64,000 bases of DNA from Desulfurococcus amylolyticus Z-533 (GCF_000513855.1 NZ_KI911318.1:993327-1057326); one strand, 5' to 3'. Positions 17,624 through 26,437 are shown, counted from the stretch's first letter. Numbers and translations: made by a program. The notes: a model not told the origin generated them from the sequence alone.

Positions 17624-19198
17624 TTACTCATATCCATAGGCCCATGGTACTTCACGGGCCCATCCTAACGCCCTCTTAACAGCCTCCTTCCACCCCTTGT
17701 AGAGCCTTTCCCTTATCTCCTCACTGATTCTCGGGATAAACTCTTTCTCGGCCCTCCAGTATCTACGTAGTTCATCAATGCTTCTCCAGTAGTCGACAGC
17801 TAGTCCTGCTAGATATGCTGCACCAAGCGATGTAGTCTCATACACCATTGGCCTAACTACTTTTGTATTCAATATATCAGCTTGGAACTGCATCAGGAAG
17901 TCGCTTCTAGATGCACCACCATCAGCCTTTAAGACCTTTATCTCCGAACCTGTTTCAAGCTTCACTATTTCAACAACATCCCTGGTTAAGTAGGCTATGG
18001 ATTCCAGTACCGCTCTTGCCAGGTGCTTCCTCTCGGTGCCTCTTGTTATACCAATTATGAGGCCTCTAGCGTATTGATCCCAGTAGGGTGCACCTAGGCC
18101 GGTGAACGCTGGGACAAAGTATACTCCACCTGTATCGCTCACCGATTCTGCAAGCGGGTTGACCTCGGCTGAGACCTCTATTATCTTTAACCCATCGCGC
18201 AGCCATTGTATCGCCGCCCCGGTTACAAATATGCTTCCCTCTAGGGCGTATACTGCTTTACCAGGTTCAATACTATAGTAGATCGTTGTGATCAATCCAT
18301 GCTTAGAGAAAACTGGTGTAGCCCCAGTGTTAACCAGTATGAAGTTCCCGGTGCCATAAGTACACTTTATATCGCCTTGCTCGAATCCAGCTTGACCAAA
18401 TAATGCAGCCTGCTGATCACCCACAGCTCCAGCTATAGGTACCCTGTATCCATGGAATAATTCATCAGCGATCTCTGGACCCACATAGCCGTAAAGACTT
18501 TTATCGCTTGAGGGGCGTGAAAGCGGGAGTATTTCCAAGGGTATCCTACCCTGTACCTCAAGTAGCTCCCTGTCCCAATCGATCCTCTGTATGTCGAAGA
18601 GCATGGTTCTAGAAGCGTTCGAGTAATCGGTTACATGAGCCCCCTTCTTCTCTGGTGTCAACACATCTCTTGAATTCCTTGTCAGATTCCATATAATCCA
18701 CGTATCAATGGTGCCGGCTATAACCCGGCCGCTTACCGCCTTTTCCCTTACACCAGGCACGTGGTCTAGGATCCACCATATCTTAGTGCTAGAGAAGTAG
18801 CTGTCGGGTACAAGCCCGGTCTTAGAGCGTATGAGATCTATGTATTTACTCTTTAAGTATTCAACCTCCCTAGCAGTCCTCCTATCCTGCCACACAATAG
18901 CATTGTAGGCAGGATTACCTGTCTCGGGATCCCAGAGGAGTATGGTTTCCCGCTGATTCGTGACCCCTATAGCCTTAATCTCACCTGGATTAACACCGCT
19001 ACCCTCGAGAACCTGCTTGATAACATACCTCGTGTTAACCCATATCTCCAGGGGATCATGCTCGACCCAGCCAGGCCTCGGATATATTTGTCTATGTTCT
19101 CTGTAAGCCATTTTAACAGGTAGACCTTCATGATTGAAGAGGATTGCCCTAGTGCCTGTAGTGCCTTGATCTATGGATAAAATATAGCCATCACTCAA
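17624..19198 (-). CDS. glpK: Glycerol kinase
   Basis: 524 residues of the FGGY carbohydrate kinase family; phosphorylates glycerol at the expense of ATP. Diagnostic segments: [14 protein letters not shown] at the N-terminus, [52 protein letters not shown] and [16 protein letters not shown] 19198 follows GGAGGT. It is the first gene of the four-gene glycerol operon (kinase, G3P dehydrogenase, FAD oxidoreductase, DUF1667) and divergent from a monoacylglycerol-lipase-like enzyme. Confidence 0.97.
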   Translation of the reverse strand: MSDGYILSIDQGTTGTRAILFNHEGLPVKMAYREHRQIYPRPGWVEHDPLEIWVNTRYVIKQVLEGSGVNPGEIKAIGVTNQRETILLWDPETGNPAYNAIVWQDRRTAREVEYLKSKYIDLIRSKTGLVPDSYFSSTKIWWILDHVPGVREKAVSGRVIAGTIDTWIIWNLTRNSRDVLTPEKKGAHVTDYSNASRTMLFDIQRIDWDRELLEVQGRIPLEILPLSRPSSDKSLYGYVGPEIADELFHGYRVPIAGAVGDQQAALFGQAGFEQGDIKCTYGTGNFILVNTGATPVFSKHGLITTIYYSIEPGKAVYALEGSIFVTGAAIQWLRDGLKIIEVSAEVNPLAESVSDTGGVYFVPAFTGLGAPYWDQYARGLIIGITRGTERKHLARAVLESIAYLTRDVVEIVKLETGSEIKVLKADGGASRSDFLMQFQADILNTKVVRPMVYETTSLGAAYLAGLAVDYWRSIDELRRYWRAEKEFIPRISEEIRERLYKGWKEAVKRALGWAREVPWAYGYE

Positions 19199-19289
19199 GA
19201 CCGGTACCTCCTGATATCTAGATCAACACCTGAGGAATTTAAACAGTATCAAAGAACCCGTGTAGTAAAAGCTAATATATTTGGTAAGG

Positions 19290-20144
19290 ATGAAATACAT
19301 ACGTGTGGGAGCCATGTATAAAGAGGGCTACGTTGAACTACCCACCGGATTAAACGCTTTCTACAGGAGCTGGCTACCGGAGGATAAAGCCAGGGGACTC
19401 GTAATCGGTGTACATGGATTCGCGGAGCACAGTGGAAGATATCTGCATGTAGGCGAGGCATTAAGTAGGTACAACTATGCATTCTACATCCATGATTTAA
19501 GAGGGCATGGCAAGAGCAGGGGAGAGGAACCCGGCTACATAGATAGCTTTAACGAGTTCATAGATGACCTAGACTCATTCATGGACTATGCAATCAGGGA
19601 CTCAGGCATACAGGGCACTATACTATTAGGACATAGTATGGGTGGGTTAATCGTTCTCCACTATCTGGCTAAAAGACGCAGGAGGGTTAAAGCCGCTGTC
19701 GTCACCGGGGCCGCTACATTGATTATATACCCGGTTCTACAGAGAATCCTCCTTGAATTAATGAGCATGCTAAGCCCGAGGAAGAGGATAGATTTACCGA
19801 TAGATCCTGGACTATTATCGAGTGATCCAAGCGTCGGGGAGAAATACGCCATGGATGAACTAGTGTTAAAGAAGCCAACTCTCAAGCTAATATATGAATT
19901 ATACAGGGCATCGAAGGAGATCTGGAGGATTGTCGAAGAGATAGACACACCGGTACTGATAATACATGGAGAAAACGATAGAATAGTGAACCCCGAGGGT
20001 AGTCGTAGACTATATGATAGGCTACGCGTAAGCGATAAGGAATTAAAGATATACCCGGGAATGCGCCATGAAGTCCTCAACGAGCCAGAATGGTTGAAGG
20101 TATTGGAGGATATAATAGAATGGATTAATAAACACGTTCAGTGA
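19290..20144 (+). CDS. Alpha/beta hydrolase, monoacylglycerol-lipase-like
   Basis: About 280 residues of the serine-hydrolase (hydrolase_4) family. IGVHGFAEHSGRY is the oxyanion region, DLRGHGKSRG follows, the nucleophile is in GHSMGG, the acid in HGENDRIVNP and the histidine in GMRHEVLNE. No signal peptide. Start choice is uncertain: TTG 19281, ATG 19290 or ATG 19314 are possible; a TATA-like stretch at about 19263-19277 favours a leaderless transcript near 19290. Divergence from glycerol kinase suggests that released glycerol feeds that operon. Confidence 0.88.
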   Translation: MKYIRVGAMYKEGYVELPTGLNAFYRSWLPEDKARGLVIGVHGFAEHSGRYLHVGEALSRYNYAFYIHDLRGHGKSRGEEPGYIDSFNEFIDDLDSFMDYAIRDSGIQGTILLGHSMGGLIVLHYLAKRRRRVKAAVVTGAATLIIYPVLQRILLELMSMLSPRKRIDLPIDPGLLSSDPSVGEKYAMDELVLKKPTLKLIYELYRASKEIWRIVEEIDTPVLIIHGENDRIVNPEGSRRLYDRLRVSDKELKIYPGMRHEVLNEPEWLKVLEDIIEWINKHVQ

Positions 20145-20229
20145 CACCACAACTGAAAAGATCTAGGTCCCTTCATGGCGGGAATGAGATCAGACCATAG
20201 ATTATGATCGACCATGAGATACCTCTGAC

Positions 20230-20335
20230 CCCCCTTCCCAGCCCTTTAGGTGGTTCACTGGTTCCCCGCATCTATTCAGGGTTTACGTTATCTGCGGGGC
20301 AGCCGGGGTGGCCAGAGATCCCCCATCTGGAGTTT
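20230..20335 (-). repeat. Orphan right end of a tnpB element (R3)
   Basis: Read on the minus strand this segment starts CTCCAGATGGGGGATCTCTG and runs through GGGAACCAGTGAACC to CTAAAGGGCTGG, matching the 3' end of the tnpB remnant at 9288-9412. No coding part is attached. The same end appears, shorter, at 57878-57945. In IS200/IS605 elements this zone encodes the guide RNA scaffold and the right-end target site. Confidence 0.7.
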
Positions 20336-20367
20336 TATCGGGGTTGCCGAACCCTCATCCAGTAGTT

Positions 20368-20441
20368 GGGGCAACCCTCATACCCACTGCTTCTACACTT
20401 ACCACCAAAAACAAGATAGAGAATACAGAGCCTGTAAACCT
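20368..20441 (+). repeat. R4 repeat copy, inverted with respect to 48390-48464
   Basis: GGGGCAACCCTCATACCCAC and the next 50 or so bases are an almost perfect reverse complement of 48390-48464; one base is missing in a G run and the outer edge diverges slightly. In the 48 kb copy the sequence reads into a gene fragment, so this may be a piece of the same gene family. The gap 20145-20450 contains no intact gene, only R3 and R4. Confidence 0.75.
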
Positions 20442-20450
20442 TATCCCCCG

Positions 20451-21464
20451 CTATAAATGGCGAGGCTTTCGGTTGTAAACATAGAGTACATCTGTGCCTG
20501 TTAGCAAGTATATTTCATCACCGCTTATGCTAGCTACCGGGATCCCGTAGCCTTTCTTCGCAAGCATGTATATTGTCTCCTCTTTTTCAACTAGTATAGT
20601 CTTGAACACTGATTTATCAAGAGCCACTCTAGGTAGCCTGTGCTGAATACCATGCTTTACTCTCTCATGCTGGTTATTCAAGTAGAGCAGTGCACCGGTG
20701 AGAATAGCTAGGATGGGTGTTGAGTATAGTGTTAATACTCTTGCCGAATAAATACTTATGAAGTTAAAGGGCGGGGGCATGTTTTTCTCCACAATGTTTT
20801 TCACCGTCCTGGTCTCGCTACTGCTTGTATTCGATGATGATGCAGACAATATGTTGTTTGGTTTATCGATGCTGAATAGTATTATGGGGTTGTATTGATA
20901 GACAGCAATATATCCATCAGAGTATTTAACAGTATAAGAGGCATTAATGTCAACCCCGTAGTCAAGCTTAAAGGATGCCGAGGAGATCTCCCTGTCGATA
21001 CGTGAGGCCAGTTCCAATATCTCTTCTATATTAACCGAGCCATTCACATATACGCTCCCAGGGCTACAGAAAAGTGTTAACTGGGGCTCGAGGCTTTTAC
21101 TCCATAGGGAGGATCTTAAGACACCTGAAGCACTGATATTGCACTCAATACTGGTTGCTTCACCATGCTCCGTGTTATTGTATATTACCACCTTAGCATT
21201 CAACCTGTAGAGGGAGTATTGTGCCAGTGAGAGAAAGACCCTGCTGGAGGAGATTACTGAGGCATTGTCGTATATTATAGATGGCTTCACACCCATGGTG
21301 AACAATGCATCCCCATTTATATCAGTGTACTTCACCACGTGTTCAACCACATTGTAGGGTTCGATCCTGTAGGATACAGCCATAACTACGATGCTTACGG
21401 CGAGTGCCAGGATAAGTGTAATAGTTAGGATTCTCATTGTTTTCACTAGTAACTTATTCGCCAA
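20451..21464 (-). CDS. DUF5305-type membrane protein of the pilus locus
   Basis: 337 residues. An N-terminal membrane helix (ITLILALAVSIVVMAVS) is followed by the YRIEPYNVVEHVVKYTDING segment typical of archaeal DUF5305 proteins, a long extracellular domain rich in Ser/Asn, a second helix near residues 240-262 and a cytosolic tail. DUF5305 proteins commonly sit beside SipW-like peptidases. TTG 21464 overlaps the peptidase gene by 11 bases and has GAGGTAT upstream. A role in fibre assembly, anchoring or peptidase regulation is inferred from this coupling. Confidence 0.8.
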   Translation of the reverse strand: MANKLLVKTMRILTITLILALAVSIVVMAVSYRIEPYNVVEHVVKYTDINGDALFTMGVKPSIIYDNASVISSSRVFLSLAQYSLYRLNAKVVIYNNTEHGEATSIECNISASGVLRSSLWSKSLEPQLTLFCSPGSVYVNGSVNIEEILELASRIDREISSASFKLDYGVDINASYTVKYSDGYIAVYQYNPIILFSIDKPNNILSASSSNTSSSETRTVKNIVEKNMPPPFNFISIYSARVLTLYSTPILAILTGALLYLNNQHERVKHGIQHRLPRVALDKSVFKTILVEKEETIYMLAKKGYGIPVASISGDEIYLLTGTDVLYVYNRKPRHL

Positions 21465-22665
21465 GATAAGTATACCTCAACATATTTTTAACAATATAAA
21501 TAATAAAGGTTAAACATAATAAACATGAAGCCAGGAAAAGAACAGTGTAAACGCTGCCTATAGCACCCACAGCGATGATGAATGGATAACCTATATAGGG
21601 AACTCTAAAAACCACTCTACCCAGTATAGTATTAATACATGCCCATAAGGGGTCGTCAACATTGTTTGCATCGCCCCGTGTAATCAGGCAGCTACCATCA
21701 CTGGTTACATTTACAACCCTGTGTACAACAATATTTACCCCATTAGAGAACGCTACTATATCACCAACTGAGATACTCTTGATACTCTTGGGCTCAATAA
21801 CCACTATATCACCAATACCAAGGCTTGGAGTCATACTTCCCGAGGAAATCACTAGGAGCCTGTAGCCCTGTAGAAAAGAGAAGACGAGGAGTAATGCTAC
21901 TACTAGGAGAATAAGTGAAGGATAAGCGGGTTCATGCCTGCGGATTCCACGCATCTTATTATTAGCTATTGCTCCAGCGCGATCCATGAATAGTAGTAAT
22001 CCAGTAAGGATGGTTGAGACCAATAGAGGAAGATATGCTAGAAACACGTTCATCCTCAATGGAAGAACAGGTGAGAGCTTATACATTGATACCTGTATAA
22101 GGGACAAACATAGGGATGCCTTAAACCCGTTGCTAATGTATGTAATCGTGCCAAGGATCCCCCATGCAATCCAGTACAAAGACTTCGCCACAACTGATAT
22201 CGAGGCATCAACATTCTCAAGGAGAAACAGATAAGCTAAGCCTTGAACTACCGAGGTGGAGTATAATAGAATATTGTTCGGGGTTGCTGGTGCGTGCGTG
22301 AGAATAATTTTCCTTGATGATTCTATCAGGGTTACTGAGGAAACATAATAGAAGATCGAGGCAAGATGCTGGGGAAGACTTGATATGAGAGTATTTATGC
22401 CAAAGCCTGTTAGAAGCCCTACAACAATATAAGAGATAGGTATCGAGGCAAACGCTATATAGTAGTATAAACCCATACTACCACGGGTTCCAGGCATCAA
22501 GGTGCTGAATACGCTTACAAGGACAACGGCTATTGAGGATGGAACCAGGTAATAAGAGAACCCGTAGAGTAACCCGGTAAACTTTGATAAAGCCGTGAAA
22601 ATAATCCATGACACATAAAGTAGCAAAGAAATTAGATAGGTGTTACGGGAAAAAAGACTATTCAA
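21454..22665 (-). CDS. Archaeal signal peptidase I, SipW/SEC11 type with large membrane N-terminus
   Basis: 403 residues. The first 240 residues contain about seven predicted membrane helices, far more than the 1-2 of ordinary archaeal signal peptidases. The S26 catalytic domain follows: SSGSMTPSLGIGDIVVIEP (nucleophile Ser near 275), NGVNIVVHRVV (His rather than Lys) and TRGDANNVDDP (Asp), giving the ER/SipW-type Ser-His-Asp site. One helix closes the protein. TTG 22665 sits behind GAGGTGG, 22 bases after the neighbouring pilin gene. It most likely processes the adjacent TasA-like proteins, as SipW does for TasA. Confidence 0.88.
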   Translation of the reverse strand: MNSLFSRNTYLISLLLYVSWIIFTALSKFTGLLYGFSYYLVPSSIAVVLVSVFSTLMPGTRGSMGLYYYIAFASIPISYIVVGLLTGFGINTLISSLPQHLASIFYYVSSVTLIESSRKIILTHAPATPNNILLYSTSVVQGLAYLFLLENVDASISVVAKSLYWIAWGILGTITYISNGFKASLCLSLIQVSMYKLSPVLPLRMNVFLAYLPLLVSTILTGLLLFMDRAGAIANNKMRGIRRHEPAYPSLILLVVALLLVFSFLQGYRLLVISSGSMTPSLGIGDIVVIEPKSIKSISVGDIVAFSNGVNIVVHRVVNVTSDGSCLITRGDANNVDDPLWACINTILGRVVFRVPYIGYPFIIAVGAIGSVYTVLFLASCLLCLTFIIYIVKNMLRYTYLGE

Positions 22666-22687
22666 TTAAAGCCACCTCGTATTCAAC

Positions 22688-23365
22688 TTATGGAGATTGC
22701 GCCGGGACACTGTACTCGTTCCACTGAACAGCCTGCAAGCTTATCGTGAAACTAAGTACCGTGTTCTGTGGAGCACTCTGCAGTACTGTTAGATCAAAGC
22801 TTATATCAGCTGATTGACAGGGATGGAGCTGAGCGCCGAAGTTGTCTCCCCACCAGATCAATATATCTGGTGCTTCATCATTGTTTAAATCTAATTCGAC
22901 ACCCTGTTGTAGCACTTGCTCGTTCAACTCGTAGTAGTATCGTCCATCTATTATTACTCTCCATATCTTCAATGGGATTGAACCATCATTGTGAACCTTC
23001 ATGGCTATGTGGGTATAATACCATGGATAAACATTATACAATCTCACATTCATGGTATCCATGTCTCCATCGCCATCACTATCTATCAATGCTACATCAG
23101 TACATCCTACATCCTTATCAAGCTGGAGAACGCCTGGTGAAGGTAGGTGTGTGGCATTCCAGTCGTTACCTTTATAGGATCCGAAGCCAGGCTGGAGCCC
23201 GCATGCATCCAGCCATATGGTTGACCCTTTCACAATCTCCCAGTCTAGTTCACCAGTGCCAACATATGTGTTTGCTCTTAATATATCCAGCCACATTGAT
23301 GCTCCAAGCAGTAGTCCTACTATGATTAATAGGGTGGCCAATACTATTACATATATTCTATTCAT
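22688..23365 (-). CDS. TasA/AbpA-like secreted fibre subunit (SipW-type signal), paralogue 1
   Basis: 225 residues. The first 25 residues are a hydrophobic signal helix followed by SMWLDILRANTYVGTGELDW, the SipW-dependent motif shared with the next gene (MWYETLLVNTYVETGEV). The body is beta-rich with a calcium-type DSDGDGDMD loop and two early Cys; it ends with VLQSAPQNTVLSFTISLQAV and QWNEY. Archaeal bundling-pilus protein AbpA and bacterial TasA have this layout. ATG 23365 is behind TTAGGTG. The DxDxDGD-like loop suggests metal-dependent folding or bundling. Confidence 0.82.
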   Translation of the reverse strand: MNRIYVIVLATLLIIVGLLLGASMWLDILRANTYVGTGELDWEIVKGSTIWLDACGLQPGFGSYKGNDWNATHLPSPGVLQLDKDVGCTDVALIDSDGDGDMDTMNVRLYNVYPWYYTHIAMKVHNDGSIPLKIWRVIIDGRYYYELNEQVLQQGVELDLNNDEAPDILIWWGDNFGAQLHPCQSADISFDLTVLQSAPQNTVLSFTISLQAVQWNEYSVPAQSP

Positions 23366-23482
23366 ATCTAATACACCTAATGCTATGTGTTAAATGGGTC
23401 CGGGTATGAGCCCCGTTGCCTTTGAAAAAGCATATATTAATGATCCTAGTATTACATGAATTGGTTAGCTGACTGTCGTGAT

Positions 23483-24046
23483 TTATGGTACCTCGTTCCA
23501 CTGTGCATATGTGAATTCAAGCCCGAAACTGTAATCTGTATCCTCACTAGCAGTTTGCAACACCGTTATATTAATTGTTATGTCATGTGTGCCTTCTGGA
23601 TGGAGCTGTGTGTTCTCGGGTACCGTGATAGTAACGCTTAAGGCCTGGTTATCATATCCACCATCGGTGAAGACGTGGTTTAAGAGTTTAACTGGTATCG
23701 TGCCAATGTTCTTCACGGTAAGGGTTATAACCGGGTTATAACCTGGATACGCGTTCACGAGTGTTATATGTACTTTCACCACATTTCCCTCCCCATCGTA
23801 TTCTTCAGGCTCCACTATACATTGAGCCACGTCTTTTCCTTCATCGTTATGGAAGTTTGAGCCTGGTAACTGCGGGTCTGGGCCCTTATCACTGCATTGC
23901 CAATCGGCCCATGCTACCTTGACTTCCCCTGTCTCGACATACGTGTTTACTAGTAGTGTTTCATACCACATTGCCATAGCTGTTCCTAATGCTAGGATTG
24001 CTAGCCCTGCAAGGGCTAATCCCATTACGGTATTTAATGCTTTCAT
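23483..24046 (-). CDS. TasA/AbpA-like secreted fibre subunit, paralogue 2
   Basis: 187 residues. Signal helix (MGLALAGLAILALGTAMA) leads into MWYETLLVNTYVETGEVKVA; the C-terminus VLQTASEDTDYSFGLEFTYA then QWNEVP matches paralogue 1 closely. The length is near that of AbpA-type pilins. There are two Cys in the early body (WQCSDKG, VAQCIVE). ATG 24046 has a TTGGTG site. The longer intergenic region before paralogue 1, with its own TATA-like element, may allow separate expression. Predicted to be exported, cleaved by the adjacent peptidase and polymerised. Confidence 0.85.
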   Translation of the reverse strand: MKALNTVMGLALAGLAILALGTAMAMWYETLLVNTYVETGEVKVAWADWQCSDKGPDPQLPGSNFHNDEGKDVAQCIVEPEEYDGEGNVVKVHITLVNAYPGYNPVITLTVKNIGTIPVKLLNHVFTDGGYDNQALSVTITVPENTQLHPEGTHDITINITVLQTASEDTDYSFGLEFTYAQWNEVP

Positions 24047-24146
24047 TTTACTACACCAAGAACTTCATATTATACCTTGATTATTAAATATCTAAGCCAA
24101 ATTATTTACATATCTAACATATATATTTAAAATACATAAAGCAAAG

Positions 24147-24743
24147 CTACATGGATAATACCATTATTTTCGACGCATCTATTTTTCCCAGGAGATCCGT
24201 GACAACATGTTTCTCACTAGACCCCTTAACTACCAGTATAGCCGGGACCCCTATATCGGTGGATATCACAAGCATCCTTATACACGCCTCCATAAGTATA
24301 TCTGGTTCACAACTTAATACAGTATCCACAATATAGCTTCCCGACGAGTTCTTAATAGTATAGACATAGTGGTAAGCCCCGGATACACCCTTGTACCCTT
24401 GCCATCCATGCACCTTTACCATACAACCCAGATTACGCTCTATAACAGTGTTTAACTTCTTGTCCACAAGCCCGTCGCCTTCATCACCTTCCAAAAGCAT
24501 TCTCTTTAAATTCCTTATCCGCTCTAAGAGTATTTTACCCTTATTACTTAGTATGTACTCTGAAGCATCCCCTATCTTCAGTATGAAGCCTTTCCTAATG
24601 AGCATCGATAAATACTTCTCGAATACCATGGTGTTAAGGTTTGAAGCATACAGCATATGGGTCTTGATGCTTTTTCCTTCCCTACGTAGATTCTCTAGGA
24701 TACATTCCACAATATCAATGCTCGATCTATGTTGCTTATTCAT
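24147..24743 (-). CDS. Winged-helix DNA-binding protein within the pilus locus
   Basis: About 198 residues. Residues 1-80 form a winged-helix domain of the archaeal HTH_45 kind (SSIDIVECILENLRREGKSI, FEKYLSMLIRKGFILKIG, YILSNKGKILLERI). The C-terminal part (GSYIVDTVLSCEPDILMEAC, VPAILVVKGSSE) is an alpha/beta domain I do not recognise. ATG 24743 is preferred over a GTG five codons upstream. Being flanked by fibre-subunit genes on the same strand, it is a good candidate for regulating their expression. Confidence 0.75.
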   Translation of the reverse strand: MNKQHRSSIDIVECILENLRREGKSIKTHMLYASNLNTMVFEKYLSMLIRKGFILKIGDASEYILSNKGKILLERIRNLKRMLLEGDEGDGLVDKKLNTVIERNLGCMVKVHGWQGYKGVSGAYHYVYTIKNSSGSYIVDTVLSCEPDILMEACIRMLVISTDIGVPAILVVKGSSEKHVVTDLLGKIDASKIMVLSM

Positions 24744-24880
24744 TACTACCACGCACACGAAATAAAATAGCGGCTGCTGATTAAAATAGTATTTTAGTTA
24801 TTAATATTTTTTATGTATTGTTTATACATATATATTAAATAACTTGAGTAATTACCTAATACGCTATTATCTTTATATTA

Positions 24881-25441
24881 TCAATTAATAGATATATTCG
24901 CGGTATAGCTAACAATATTGCCCGTCACTATCTCGATCCATGAAACAAGCTTGAATCCTGCCTCGACATCAATGTTAAGCGAATTACCAATATATCCTGG
25001 AACAGGCAGGTTACTGCATTTTATTTCTCCCCAATAAGGCTTGTTTCCAATACCTGTTTTAACCGGAGGGTAGACGTATATCTGTATTACGGGATTTACT
25101 GCACCTTCACGAGTAGCTATTGATACACTGATATTCCTTAGGGTTGCTGTAACTACATCATTGTTCTCGACGACAAGTCCAACCCATACCGTGGATGCAT
25201 TATCCACATGGATCATAAGTGACCTATTATCGGTTGAAAGAACCACATCATTCACGCCTTTACACACGTACTCATTTGCTGCAAATACTTTCCAAGAGCC
25301 TATTTCAAGATACGGCTTCCTTATATGAATGTAAATGTTCGCCTTTAAGCTGTCATACCACATTGAGTATCCTGCTGAAGCAGTAATGACTGCTATAAGC
25401 AGTAATGCGAACACGATAATACTAATTTCATATTCATGCAT
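24881..25441 (-). CDS. Divergent TasA-like secreted protein, paralogue 3
   Basis: 186 residues. The N-terminal helix (IIVFALLLIAVITASAGYS) is followed by MWYDSLKANIYIHIRKPYLE, recognisably the same SipW-type motif as the two pilins downstream, but without TGE. The VLQ(S/T)A segment is absent; the C-terminus reads FKLVSWIEIVTGNIVSY. Two cysteines (EYVCKGV, IKCSNLP) could form a disulfide. It may be a minor or tip subunit. ATG 25441 has no strong ribosome site. Confidence 0.72.
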   Translation of the reverse strand: MHEYEISIIVFALLLIAVITASAGYSMWYDSLKANIYIHIRKPYLEIGSWKVFAANEYVCKGVNDVVLSTDNRSLMIHVDNASTVWVGLVVENNDVVTATLRNISVSIATREGAVNPVIQIYVYPPVKTGIGNKPYWGEIKCSNLPVPGYIGNSLNIDVEAGFKLVSWIEIVTGNIVSYTANISIN

Positions 25442-25586
25442 AATTAAATCAGCTCGGCCATGATAAGAGATAACATATAGTACTTATAAACCAAGTGTAT
25501 AAGACATACTTTAAACCAGCCGAGGATTCCTCTAGATACCAACTAATTCATGGATATACAAGATTAGAAAAAACTGTTTTTGAAAA

Positions 25587-25859
25587 CTAGCTGGACTGGG
25601 ATTGAGGTCCACTGCTCTCCTTCTTTGCTTCCTCCTCGATCTCCTTTTCTATCTCCTCAATGGGTTTAGGAGGAGGTGTTGTTGCAAGTGTGTACCCTAT
25701 CCATCCAAGTATTCCGAAGACTCCTGCAACAGCTATTAGTAGCGTTAACTGCATTAATAGCCCTGAATACTGTGTGAAGAATAATACGTAGGCATAGATT
25801 AGCACTACAATGATCGATATTGCTAGCAGGCCCCATCCAATCACTTGATCCCTACTCAA
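25587..25859 (-). CDS. Small two-span membrane protein
   Basis: 90 residues: two membrane helices (about 8-28 and 37-60) and a charged tail rich in Glu/Lys (EEIEKEIEEEAKKE) ending SSGPQSQSS. TTG 25859 follows GGGGTTAGGG. Context is the ribosomal genes S27e/L44e to its right and the fibre locus to its left; no function can be assigned. The N-terminal MSRDQVIGWGLLAISI looks conserved-type rather than random. Confidence 0.75.
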   Translation of the reverse strand: MSRDQVIGWGLLAISIIVVLIYAYVLFFTQYSGLLMQLTLLIAVAGVFGILGWIGYTLATTPPPKPIEEIEKEIEEEAKKESSGPQSQSS

Positions 25860-25943
25860 AACCCTAACCCCCGTTAATTAATATCCATGTATTATTCATA
25901 AAAGGAGAAATATATATAAATAAATATGAAAAGGATGTTAAAG

Positions 25944-26150
25944 CTAGCCCAGCTCAGCAACTATCTCGGCTTTATCCCTGAGTATCCTGGCTTTCCCGCC
26001 AGTTGGTTGAACCAACTGTGTTCCACAAACCTTGCAGCGCGCTGGAAATGTCGAATGACTAAATACTATGTTCTCGGCACCACAGGTCCTACAGATAACC
26101 TTGTAGAATCTGCTTCTCGGGGCGGGTATCAATATCTTCGTCTTCTTCAA
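25944..26150 (-). CDS. rps27e: Small-subunit ribosomal protein S27e
   Basis: 68 residues with the four-cysteine zinc ribbon CRTCG...CKVCG and the family segments [20 protein letters not shown] and [18 protein letters not shown] 26150 overlaps the L44e stop (TTGA), giving the conserved archaeal L44e-S27e pair. Confidence 0.97.
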   Translation of the reverse strand: MKKTKILIPAPRSRFYKVICRTCGAENIVFSHSTFPARCKVCGTQLVQPTGGKARILRDKAEIVAELG

Positions 26151-26437
26151 CGCCCTCCCACCTCTACTAGCTCAGCCTTCTTAAGCCTGATGCCCTCCCT
26201 GTGTATTATATACCCGCATTTCGAGCATTTCAGCTTCAACACTGTCTTCTTTGTTACCTTGGCAAACCTCTTCTGCTCAGGCTTCCTCTTGGAACCATAA
26301 CCCTTCTTCTTCCTGGCGTATCTCCGCTCTCCCTCTGAGAGGCTCCTCCTCTTGCCATGCTTATATATCGTCACGCTATGCTCGGTATGGGTCCTGCATT
26401 TAGGGCAGTACGTTATTATGACCTTGGGTATCCTCAA
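26147..26437 (-). CDS. rpl44e: Large-subunit ribosomal protein L44e
   Basis: 96 residues with zinc-binding CPKCRTH at the N-terminus and CSKCGY near the C-terminus, plus the basic stretch [19 protein letters not shown]. The longest frame starts at ATG 26458, but TTG 26437 (protein begins [14 protein letters not shown]) matches the family N-terminus and has GGGTG six bases upstream, so it is chosen. Confidence 0.96.
   Translation of the reverse strand: MRIPKVIITYCPKCRTHTEHSVTIYKHGKRRSLSEGERRYARKKKGYGSKRKPEQKRFAKVTKKTVLKLKCSKCGYIIHREGIRLKKAELVEVGGR

Noticed and set aside
20165-20232. ATGA...ATGAT...CTGA pattern resembling a C/D RNA
   Set aside because: C and C' boxes each have two or more mismatches and no D' box precedes C'.
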